Below the pieces are notes generated by a model that worked only from the letters and a program-made list of their open reading frames with translations, had not been told where the DNA came from and did no database searches. DNA of 5,528 nucleotides. Source: Chloroflexota bacterium. GTDB taxonomy: Bacteria > Chloroflexota > Limnocylindria > Limnocylindrales > CSP1-4. The stretch is taken from contig JACDAH010000260.1 in the NCBI GenBank assembly GCA_013695505.1, forward strand, positions 1 through 5,528, read 5' to 3'. Shown piece by piece: positions 1 to 4,721 of this stretch. Every line of letters starts with the position of its first letter. Position 1 is the stretch's first letter. The position numbers and the translations under genes are program-made.

Positions 1-203
1 GCCCGGAGGGTCGGCCGGATCATGCCGACGGACCGCCGCAGCCGCTCCATCTCCTCGGCGCAATCCGGGCAGCCCGCAAGATGGCCGGCGACGAGCGACG
101 CCGCCGCCGTGTCGCCCGCCATCAGGCGCTCGAGGCCGCCCGGCTCGATGGCCGCGTCCTCGAGCACCTCGCGCACGTCGCTGTGGTCCATTGCTCCCAT
201 CAT
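1..203 (-). CDS. Zinc-finger anti-sigma factor, N-terminal part (runs off left edge)
   Basis: The first 67 residues of a gene that continues beyond the left edge. About 40 residues in lies HLAGCPDC (H41, C45, C48), the H-x3-C-x2-C signature of the zinc-binding anti-sigma domain (ZAS). Proteins of this class hold a partner ECF sigma factor inactive, usually from a membrane anchor, and release it on a signal. Any transmembrane and sensor part would lie outside the window. The gene follows the ECF sigma gene directly: its first ATG (203-201) overlaps the sigma stop in ATGA, which implies translational coupling and a cognate pair. Start choice is uncertain, because ATGs also occur at 200 and 191 in the same frame; the overlapping first ATG is preferred. 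Family is seen in the sequence; partnership is inferred from gene order. Confidence 0.88.
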   Translation of the reverse strand, partial: MMGAMDHSDVREVLEDAAIEPGGLERLMAGDTAAASLVAGHLAGCPDCAEEMERLRRSVGMIRPTLR

Positions 204-880
204 CGTTCCATTCGATCGTTGATCGGCACCGGGATCGGGATCGGGGCCGCGCCCGGGCCGAGCTCGTCGGCGAGTGCCCCGCGCAGCCGGAGGAGGGCTC
301 GTCGCGTTCGTGTCTTGACGGTTCCGAGCGGCCAGCCCAGCCGCTCGGCGATCTCGGTCTGCGTCAGCTCCTCGCGGTAGGCGAGGACAATCGCGGTTCG
401 CTCGGCGTCGGGCAGGTCCGCCAGCGCGTCCCGGAGGACGTGCGTCAATTCGGTCAGTGCCAGCTCATCCTCTGGTCCGGGTCCGACACCCGCGCCGCCG
501 ATGACGATTCCGGCGGCGGCAAGCCGATCGAGCGCGGCACCGTCCTGCTCATCCTCGCCGGCTGCTGCCGAGAGCGGGATCAGGTTCGGACGACGGCCCG
601 CGGCCCGCAACCGATCGACGGTCCGGTTCCGGGCGATCGTGTGCAGCCACGCCGCCAGCGATCCGAGCTTCGGATCGAAGAGCTCGGCCCGGTTCCACAG
701 GGCGAGGAACGTCTCCTGGACTACCTCCTCGGCGACCTGCCGATCTGCAGTCAGCCGGCTTGCCGCCGCGTAGACCGCGTCGACGTACCGATCGTAGAGA
801 TCGCCGAGAGCCGACTGCGAACCCGCCGCGACCTCACGAACGAGAGCCGCGTCGTCGGCAGGCGAACGATCGCCAGTCAT
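200..880 (-). CDS. ECF (group 4) RNA polymerase sigma factor, SigK/RpoE-like
   Basis: A 226-residue sigma factor, near the usual ECF length. Region 2 spans about residues 24-95, with the core-binding and -10 recognition stretch around VVQETFLALWNRAELF and AWLHTIARNRTVDRLR. Region 4 spans about 150-200, with the helix-turn-helix LTQTEIAERLGWPLGTVKTR that would read the -35 element. The linker (about 100-148) is Gly/Ala-rich and rather long. The tail is an unusual run of four Pro-Ile/Val pairs (213-220). The same frame is open for 67 codons further upstream, but that part is Arg/Pro-rich shadow sequence of the Lrp gene, and homology begins after the ATG at 880. That ATG lies 2 nt after the Lrp stop, so coupling is likely. 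The anti-sigma gene overlaps its stop. Its regulon is not visible here. Confidence 0.93.
   Translation of the reverse strand: MTGDRSPADDAALVREVAAGSQSALGDLYDRYVDAVYAAASRLTADRQVAEEVVQETFLALWNRAELFDPKLGSLAAWLHTIARNRTVDRLRAAGRRPNLIPLSAAAGEDEQDGAALDRLAAAGIVIGGAGVGPGPEDELALTELTHVLRDALADLPDAERTAIVLAYREELTQTEIAERLGWPLGTVKTRTRRALLRLRGALADELGPGAAPIPIPVPINDRMER
221..244 (-). repeat. Four 6-bp units encoding the Pro-Ile/Val tail of the sigma factor
   Basis: On the plus strand the stretch reads GATCGG, CACCGG, GATCGG, GATCGG: three identical hexamers and one variant. In the sigma frame this gives (Pro-Ile/Val)x4 at residues 213-220, beyond region 4 and just before the overlap with the anti-sigma gene. 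It is a simple-sequence coding repeat that could change in unit number without shifting the frame. No function is evident. Confidence 0.7.
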
Positions 881-882
881 GG

Positions 883-1374
883 CTACGCGCCGACCGCGTC
901 TTCGGTTTCGATCGGGACGTGGAGCGGCCGCCGCTCGAAGCCGCTCGAGAACACGACGTCGGTTTCGGTCTGGAAGACGTCCTTCGTGGACTGGACCAGG
1001 CGGAGGACGCGCTCGAGGTCGCGGGTGTCGCGGGCACGGACCTTGATCAGGTAATCGGCCTCGCCCGTGATGTGGTGGCACTCCTCGATCTCCGGGATCT
1101 CCGCGAAGGCGCCGCTGAGGTCGTTCGAGGTGGTCCCCGGCGCCTGGGTCACCCAGCTGAAGGCCAGGATGTCGTAACCGAGGCGGCGCGGGTCGACGAT
1201 CGCGGCGTACCCGGTGATGACGCCGCGCGCCTCCAGCTTCTTGACTCGCTCGTGGGCCGAGGGGCCGCTCATGCCGACCTCGGCCCCGAGCTCCGCGTAC
1301 GGCCGCCGGCCGTCCCGCTGGAGGACATCGAGGATCCGGGCATCATTCGTACTGATTCGTTCGGATGGGGCCAT
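883..1374 (-). CDS. Lrp/AsnC family transcriptional regulator
   Basis: A 163-residue protein of normal Lrp/AsnC length. Residues about 8-55 form the N-terminal winged helix-turn-helix (NDARILDVLQRDGRRPYAEL, then GMSGPSAHERVKKLEARGVI). Residues about 64-145 form the ligand-binding RAM domain, including the GEADYLIKVRARD stretch (104-116) that lies in the effector-binding and oligomer interface of the family. Such proteins assemble as dimers to octamers and often respond to an amino acid; the ligand cannot be read from the sequence. The ATG at 1374 is the natural start because the HTH begins a few residues later. It is the first gene of an apparent operon with the ECF sigma and anti-sigma genes, and divergent from the small membrane gene at 1533. 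Autoregulation from the shared upstream region would be typical of the family but is inferred. Confidence 0.95.
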   Translation of the reverse strand: MAPSERISTNDARILDVLQRDGRRPYAELGAEVGMSGPSAHERVKKLEARGVITGYAAIVDPRRLGYDILAFSWVTQAPGTTSNDLSGAFAEIPEIEECHHITGEADYLIKVRARDTRDLERVLRLVQSTKDVFQTETDVVFSSGFERRPLHVPIETEDAVGA

Positions 1375-1380
1375 TCGGTA

Positions 1381-1386
1381 CCTATA
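1381..1386 (-). promoter_or_regulatory. Possible -10 box of the Lrp-sigma-anti-sigma operon
   Basis: The minus strand reads TATAGG, then 6 nt, then the Lrp ATG. The position suits a leaderless transcript, but the last base is G rather than the consensus T and there is no recognisable -35. Alternatively the AGG in this stretch, about 6 nt from the ATG, is a weak Shine-Dalgarno and the promoter lies further upstream in the AT-rich 1418-1434 stretch. Confidence 0.3.
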
Positions 1387-1401
1387 CGTCAGGCAGATCG
1401 A

Positions 1402-1430
1402 TTGCGGATGCGAGATCCATTAGGTAATAT
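1402..1430 (+). promoter_or_regulatory. Sigma-70-type promoter for the small membrane gene
   Basis: TTGCGG (1402-1407) and TAATAT (1425-1430) are separated by exactly 17 nt, placing a transcription start near 1437 and giving a leader of about 96 nt before the ATG at 1533. The -10 and its flank (1418-1434) form one of the few AT-rich patches in the window and lie between divergent genes. An Lrp-type protein bound here could affect both genes; that is inference. Confidence 0.55.
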
Positions 1431-1503
1431 GACCGAAAGACAGACAACCCTGATCGTCGGTCCGCCGCAAGCAAGCGGCGGGAGCCCGGTTCCCCTCGGC
1501 TCC
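1431..1503 (+). promoter_or_regulatory. Structured 5' leader of the small membrane gene
   Basis: Three adjacent pairings can form. GACCG (1431-1435) can pair with CGGTC (1458-1462). CCGCCGC (1462-1468) and GCGGCGG (1475-1481) make a perfect 7-bp stem with a 6-nt loop AAGCAA. GGAGCC (1481-1486) and GGCTCC (1498-1503) make a 6-bp stem with an 11-nt loop. The last loop contains CCTC, able to contact the GAGG of the ribosome binding site at 1520-1524. The first pairing begins before the predicted transcription start, so it may not exist in the RNA. I do not recognise a known riboswitch class, and GC-rich DNA forms hairpins easily, so function is open. Confidence 0.35.
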
Positions 1504-1532
1504 ACGGCGTTCACGCAGCGGAGGTTTCCCCC

Positions 1533-1664
1533 ATGTTCGCAATTGGACTCGGGTTCCTGGCGCTGTTCTCAGTGGTCAGCATCCTGCTGGGCAATGACGA
1601 TCCGCGGCGCGACTCGGACCCTCATGACTCCATTGCTCTGTGGGCCCGCTTCGGCGCCCGCTGA
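1533..1664 (+). CDS. Small single-pass membrane protein (43 residues), unknown function
   Basis: A 43-codon reading frame with all the marks of a real gene. GGAGG (1520-1524) lies 8 nt before the ATG, a sigma-70-like promoter lies about 100 nt upstream, and the product is organised. Residues 2-20 (FAIGLGFLALFSVVSILLG) are an uninterrupted hydrophobic segment fit for one membrane span. The rest is a polar tail with two Asp-Pro motifs (NDDPRR and SDPHD) ending in an aromatic and basic WARFGAR. Third codon positions are mostly G or C, less strongly than in neighbouring genes. It lacks a signal-peptide cleavage pattern, so an anchored miniprotein with an exposed tail is likelier than a secreted one. 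It is divergent from the Lrp-sigma operon, which could link it to envelope stress or metabolite sensing. I do not recognise the family and assign no function. Confidence 0.7.
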   Translation: MFAIGLGFLALFSVVSILLGNDDPRRDSDPHDSIALWARFGAR

Positions 1665-1688
1665 GTCCCGGCTCGATAGCCTACCCCA

Positions 1689-1718
1689 CGAGGTCCCGGA
1701 TGCCCGTCCGGGGCCTCG
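1689..1718 (+). terminator. Strong hairpin, possible terminator of the small membrane gene
   Basis: CGAGGTCCCGG (1689-1699) pairs with CCGGGGCCTCG (1708-1718): 11 bp with one G-U pair and an 8-nt loop, starting 25 nt after the stop at 1664. There is no immediate U-run; a T-rich stretch (GGTTTCGGTTTGTTT) begins about 10 nt beyond. The right arm also belongs to a 10-bp palindrome CCTCGCGAGG (1714-1723), so folds compete. Position supports a terminator; the missing adjacent U-tract keeps it tentative. Confidence 0.4.
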
Positions 1719-1749
1719 CGAGGGGCTGGTTTCGGTTTGTTTCCGCGCT

Positions 1750-1806
1750 CGTCACCGGACGATGCTCCCGTCAGGCGTGAGCCTGGGGGCCGCCCCAGCG
1801 GTGACG
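1750..1806 (+). other. Compact branched-fold candidate (possible structured RNA)
   Basis: CGTCACCG (1750-1757) and CGGTGACG (1799-1806) form a perfect 8-bp closing stem. Inside, three short hairpins fit almost end to end: GACG/CGTC (1758-1761 with 1769-1772, 7-nt loop); AGGC/GCCT (1773-1776 with 1781-1784, GUGA loop, a GNRA tetraloop); and GGGG/CCCC (1785-1788 with 1793-1796). At 57 nt it is too short for a tRNA and has no T-loop signature. Small stems are expected by chance at this GC content; the 8-bp closing stem is the strongest part. Confidence 0.25.
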
Positions 1807-1840
1807 TGGACGTCTGGGCAACGTTTCATCGCAGATCCCG

Positions 1841-1970
1841 GAGTCCTGCGAGGGACCGCTGCCGTTTCCGGTAGCCGCATAGGCCGCAGGGGTCCGACGA
1901 GGGACCCCTCCCGTTTCCGGTAGCCGCATATCGCGCGGCCCGACCCGGACCACCCGTTTCCGGTAGCCAT
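1841..1970 (-). repeat. Three-copy direct repeat with hairpin potential
   Basis: The 15-bp core CCGTTTCCGGTAGCC (plus strand) occurs exactly at 1862-1876, 1911-1925 and 1954-1968, with starts 49 and 43 bp apart. The first two copies extend right to GCATA (through 1881 and 1930) and left to a related arm (1841-1861 and 1889-1910) holding GAGGGACC; the second arm folds as GGGGTCC/GGACCCC. Copy 3 lacks the GC before AT. Read on the minus strand each core is GGCTACCGGAAACGG, a CCG-GAAA-CGG hairpin with a GNRA loop, followed within a few bases by GGTCC in all three copies. The cluster lies downstream of the cupin stop, so it could be in the 3' end of that transcript. The copies fall in three different frames, so this is not a protein repeat. 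Family unknown. Confidence 0.75.
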
Positions 1971-2057
1971 GTCCCGCGGTCCGGCTCGGCGGTGGCGTGG
2001 CCCTCCTTGCCGGCGGGGACGGGCCTCTCGCAGGCTCCTGGGGCGAGTCAGCGTCCC

Positions 2058-2417
2058 TCACGACCCCGGTTTCGTGGGCGGTCCAGCTCGAGGGGTCGTC
2101 AGGCCGCGGGCAGTGCGGACCTCCATCGCAACGATCCGTCCGGCGGGCAGGTGGGCCTCGAGGCAGGTGACCCCGTCGGCCCCGACGTGAGCGGAGTGAC
2201 GAGTCCCGGCCGGGAGCTCGAGGCGGTCGCCGGCCGCCAGCTCGACCGAACGACCGAGATCGGGCAGCCCGAACGTGATCGAGCCGGACGCGACGACGAT
2301 CACCTTGTCGTAGCCGTGGTCGTGGGCGCCATAGCGGTCGCCCGGCCCGTTGGACCACGACGACGGCTCGAGGCCCTCTGCGCGCAGCCCGGCGATCGCG
2401 TCCACGGGCTCGCTCAA
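2058..2417 (-). CDS. Small single-domain cupin protein
   Basis: A 119-residue cupin, the usual size for a stand-alone single-domain member. Motif 1 is RYGAHDHGYDKVIVVASGSI (residues 28-47) with H32 and H34; the position usually held by Glu carries K38, a variant seen in other small cupins. Motif 2 is GDRLELPAGTRHSAH (63-77) with H74. Three His could still hold a divalent metal. The substrate is unknown; members range from enzymes to metabolite sensors. The start is TTG at 2417, overlapping the stop of the upstream ferritin-VIT1 gene as TTGA, which argues for coupling; the next option is GTG at residue 5. Residues after about 102 are a Pro/Gly-rich tail outside the fold. Co-transcription with a metal exporter suggests a metal- or peroxide-related role, which is inference. 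Confidence 0.88.
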   Translation of the reverse strand: MSEPVDAIAGLRAEGLEPSSWSNGPGDRYGAHDHGYDKVIVVASGSITFGLPDLGRSVELAAGDRLELPAGTRHSAHVGADGVTCLEAHLPAGRIVAMEVRTARGLTTPRAGPPTKPGS

Positions 2418-3550
2418 CCCACGACCGAGACGCCGATCAGCGTCCCGACGAAGTACGTGACCGTGGCCGCGGCCGCGCCGATCCCGACCTGGCGGGCGCC
2501 GGAGAACCAGGCGCTCCGACCGGTCAGCAGGCTGACCCCGGCGCCGACGGCGAAGAGCGCCACCAGGCTCAGGACGATCGCCGCGGCGAAGGCCGGCGCG
2601 CCGCCGCCGACGACGTAGGGCGCGACGGGCACGAAGGCCCCGACCCCGAACGCGACGAAGGAACCGAAGGCGGCGGCGTACGGCGAGCCGAGCTCGTCGG
2701 GATCGAGACCGAGCTCTTCGCGGATGAGCTGGTCAAGTGCTCGCTCTGGATCCTCGAACAGGCGATGGGCGATGGCCTTGGCCTCGTCCTCGCGGAACCC
2801 CTTTGCCCGATAGAGCGAAGCCATCTCGGCCTCCTCCTCCTCTGGCATCGCCTCCATCTCGGCCCGCTCGAGAGCGATCTGGCGCTCGAACAGCTCGCGC
2901 TGGCGCTGCATCGAGATGTACTCGCCGGCCGCCATGCTGAACGCCCCGGCGAGAAGACCCGCAGCCCCCGCCAGCAGGATGAAGTGACCCTGTTCACCGG
3001 TCGCGCTCGAGGCGCCGGCGACGCCCATGACCAGGGCCAGATTCGAGACCAGGCCGTCGCTCACCCCGAAGATCACGGCCCGGAGCGTTCCGGATCGGCC
3101 GGATCGATGCCAGCGCTCGCGGATGGCGATGTCGCGATCCGGGTGGTAATCGGGGTCCTTGAGCTTGCGCCAGATCTCGGCGTGCTCGCGCTCGTCGGCG
3201 GCGATCGCGTCGATCTCCGGCGAGCCGGCCTGGCCCTCGTAGATGTCCTCCTCGTCGCCCTCGAGTGCGGTGACCAGATCGCTGACCGCCTTCGTGCCGA
3301 AGATCCGGGCGATGAGGACGATCACCGCGACCCTGGGGCGGGGCCGGGTCGGGCCGGGCGGCACGTCCACGCCGGCCTCACGCAGCTTCGAGCCCCAGAC
3401 CTCGGCGTGGCGGCGCTCGTTGGCGGCGATCCGCTGGAAGGCGCCCGCCCGCTTCGGGTCCTTCTCGATCGATGCGAGGGCGTCGTACAGCAGGATCGCG
3501 TCGCGTTCGAGGCGCAGGTTGGCAAGGCTCTGGACGGGGTCGGTCGGCAT
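2414..3550 (-). CDS. mbfA: Ferritin-like/VIT1 fusion metal exporter (MbfA type)
   Basis: A 378-residue fusion. Residues about 7-147 are a ferritin-like (erythrin) domain with two ExxH pairs, E45-H48 and E120-H123, plus E15 and a Glu-rich stretch at 97-105, together fit to form a di-iron site. Residues about 155-378 are a VIT1/CCC1 transporter: FGVSDGLVSNLALVMGVAGA (161-180) in TM1, GAFSMAAGEYISMQRQREL (202-220) around TM2, a Glu/Met-rich cytoplasmic metal-binding loop (about 227-250, including PEEEEAEMASLY), then three more membrane segments near 290-314, 319-342 and 351-377. Known relatives (MbfA of alphaproteobacteria) export iron and protect against peroxide; manganese is also carried in the wider family. 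The ATG at 3550 follows a leaderless-type TAGGAT box by 6 nt. The cupin gene overlaps its stop. The gene symbol is given by architecture, not by close orthology. Confidence 0.93.
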   Translation of the reverse strand: MPTDPVQSLANLRLERDAILLYDALASIEKDPKRAGAFQRIAANERRHAEVWGSKLREAGVDVPPGPTRPRPRVAVIVLIARIFGTKAVSDLVTALEGDEEDIYEGQAGSPEIDAIAADEREHAEIWRKLKDPDYHPDRDIAIRERWHRSGRSGTLRAVIFGVSDGLVSNLALVMGVAGASSATGEQGHFILLAGAAGLLAGAFSMAAGEYISMQRQRELFERQIALERAEMEAMPEEEEAEMASLYRAKGFREDEAKAIAHRLFEDPERALDQLIREELGLDPDELGSPYAAAFGSFVAFGVGAFVPVAPYVVGGGAPAFAAAIVLSLVALFAVGAGVSLLTGRSAWFSGARQVGIGAAAATVTYFVGTLIGVSVVG

Positions 3551-3556
3551 CCGCGA

Positions 3557-3562
3557 ATCCTA
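3557..3562 (-). promoter_or_regulatory. Leaderless-type -10 box for the mbfA-cupin operon
   Basis: The minus strand reads TAGGAT (TAnnnT), 6 nt, then ATG at 3550, so transcription would start at or next to the start codon. The same bases include a Shine-Dalgarno-like TAGGA 7 nt before the ATG, so initiation from a leadered message with an upstream promoter inside the neighbouring gene cannot be excluded. No clear -35 and no recognisable Fur or IdeR box. Confidence 0.45.
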
Positions 3563-3570
3563 CCCGGCGC

Positions 3571-3576
3571 TAGACT
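3571..3576 (+). promoter_or_regulatory. Leaderless-type -10 box for the cyclodeaminase-family gene
   Basis: TAGACT fits TAnnnT and ends 7 nt before the ATG at 3584. There is no Shine-Dalgarno between them, which favours leaderless translation. No good -35 at the expected spacing; that stretch is the start of the divergent mbfA gene. Confidence 0.5.
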
Positions 3577-3583
3577 CGATCCG

Positions 3584-4594
3584 ATGACGGCCCGGGCTGC
3601 GCCCCCTCTGCGGTACCTGAGCTCGGCCGACGTCACGGCGGCGATGCCCCCCCTGGCCGAGCGGCTCCGCCTCGCCGAACGCACGATGACCGCCCTCGTC
3701 GACGGCGCCGAGCTGCCGCCGAAGATCGGCGTCCATCCGCGGCCGGCCGGTTCATTCGCCCACGCCATGCCGGCGTACCTGCGGAGCGGCGACCCGACCG
3801 GTGCGGATGATCTCCTCGGAATCAAGTGGATCGCGGGATTCCCTGCCAACCGCCAGCAGGAGCTGCCGGCGATCCACGGCCTCGTCCTGCTGACCGACCC
3901 GGCAACGGGAATCCCCACCGCCATTGTCGACGCAGGGCCGATCACGGCTGAGCGCACGGCCGCGATCAGCGGCGTGGCAATCGCCCGCTTCGCGCCGGAT
4001 GTCGTCGGCCGGGACCCGCGGGTCGCCATCCTCGGAGCAGGGGCGCAGGCCCGGAGCCACCTCGAGGTCCTCGGCCACGTCCTGCCCGGCATGGAGCTGT
4101 CGGTCTTCGATCGTCATCCGGACCGAGCAACCGCCCTTGCCGCCGCCGCTGAGCGGACGCCCGGCATCCGATCGGCCCGCGCCGCGTGGACGGCCCACGA
4201 GGCAACCCGCGTGGCCGATGTCGTCGTCACGGCCGCGTCGTTCGCGCCGGCCGATCAGCGCCAGTCCTTGACCGATGCGTGGCTCACCCCCGACGCGCTC
4301 GTCGTGGCCGTCGACTACGCCACATATGTCGCCGCATCGGTCGCGCACGACGCAGTCCTCTTCCTCGTCGATCAGCGCGAGCAGTTCCTCGCCAACCGCG
4401 AGATCGGCAACTTCAATGGCTACCCGGATCCCCTCGCCACTCTCGGCGAGGCGATCCTCGACGCGACGCCGCGCCCGCGTCGAGGCCGCGTCCTCGTCAC
4501 GCACCTCGGCGTCGGCCTGGCCGATCTCTTCTTCGCCAATGCGATCGTCGGCCGCGCGGCCGCAGCCGACCTCGGGACGCTCCTCTCACGTTAG
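3584..4594 (+). CDS. Ornithine cyclodeaminase/mu-crystallin family protein
   Basis: A 336-residue protein of standard family length. Family landmarks in order: GIKWIAGFPANRQQELPAIH (79-98) with the conserved Lys81; GLVLLTDPATGIPTAIVD (99-116); ITAERTAAISGVAIARF (120-136) with R124; the Rossmann dinucleotide site VAILGAGAQARSHLEVL (147-163), GxGxQA at 151-156; D244 in VVAVDYATY near the expected catalytic Asp; and FNGYPDPLATLGEAILD (277-293). Members use NAD(P) for deamination-cyclisation of ornithine, or as imine reductases, amino acid dehydrogenases or diaminopropionate synthase. Which one applies cannot be read here; the region after D244 departs from classical ornithine cyclodeaminase, so a substrate is not assigned. 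The ATG at 3584 is chosen because homology starts soon after it and a TAGACT box precedes it; the same frame runs open upstream only as shadow of mbfA. No partner gene is apparent. Confidence 0.92.
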   Translation: MTARAAPPLRYLSSADVTAAMPPLAERLRLAERTMTALVDGAELPPKIGVHPRPAGSFAHAMPAYLRSGDPTGADDLLGIKWIAGFPANRQQELPAIHGLVLLTDPATGIPTAIVDAGPITAERTAAISGVAIARFAPDVVGRDPRVAILGAGAQARSHLEVLGHVLPGMELSVFDRHPDRATALAAAAERTPGIRSARAAWTAHEATRVADVVVTAASFAPADQRQSLTDAWLTPDALVVAVDYATYVAASVAHDAVLFLVDQREQFLANREIGNFNGYPDPLATLGEAILDATPRPRRGRVLVTHLGVGLADLFFANAIVGRAAAADLGTLLSR

Positions 4595-4721
4595 GACGAG
4601 GAGAGGGCCGGGCCGAGATCCCACGGGACGGGCAGGACGATCGCGGACCGAGCGGGCACACTGCGCGTGTCGCGGTGTCACGGCCCCCTGGCTGGACAGC
4701 CGCCGGGAGAGAGGGTCAACG
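4595..4721. other. Intergenic spacer before the acylase gene
   Basis: A 127-bp GC-rich spacer. CCTCTC (4582-4587) can pair with GAGAGG (4601-4606) across the stop codon, but there is no U-tract, so no intrinsic terminator is supported. No convincing -35/-10 pair is visible, so the acylase gene may be read through from the upstream gene or use a GC-rich promoter I cannot recognise. Purine-rich GAGAGAGGG ends 6 nt before the GTG at 4722 and is a usable ribosome binding site. Confidence 0.5.

Larger units (their letters stand above)
1665..2057. other. Gene-free region between convergent transcription units
   Basis: About 390 bp between the end of the small membrane gene (plus) and the end of the cupin gene (minus). 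Open frames cross it, but none has a ribosome site, a family signature or a consistent frame over the repeats. It contains a strong hairpin (1689-1718), a compact branched-fold candidate (1750-1806) and a three-copy repeat (1841-1970). I see no recognisable structure in 1971-2057. Confidence 0.6.

Noticed and set aside
881..1081. N-terminal extension of the sigma factor by 67 codons
   Set aside because: The extension is Arg/Pro-rich shadow of the Lrp coding region; sigma homology begins just after the ATG at 880.
1750..1806. tRNA gene
   Set aside because: 57 nt is too short, the closing stem is 8 bp with no acceptor end, and there is no T-loop or anticodon-loop pattern.
760..1923. Long plus-strand open frame of 387 codons
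   Set aside because: It is antisense to the Lrp gene and part of the sigma gene, is Arg/Asp-rich, crosses the small membrane gene and the repeats in another frame, and shows no family signature.
1862..1968. CRISPR array
   Set aside because: Only three short copies; the intervals differ in length and are themselves similar to each other; the third copy differs at its end; no cas gene is near.
1771..2358. Minus-strand open frame of 195 codons over the repeats and the cupin
   Set aside because: Each repeat copy is read in a different frame inside it, and over the cupin gene it is out of frame with clear cupin motifs.
2765..3583. Upstream extension of the cyclodeaminase-family gene
   Set aside because: The frame is open but antisense to the well-supported ferritin-VIT1 gene, and family similarity starts only after the ATG at 3584.
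3752..4504. Minus-strand open frame of 250 codons
   Set aside because: Antisense shadow of the cyclodeaminase-family gene, Arg/Asp/Gly-rich with no recognisable domain.
4580..4606. Terminator after the cyclodeaminase-family gene
   Set aside because: A 6-bp stem with a 13-nt loop spanning the stop codon and no following T-run is too weak to call.
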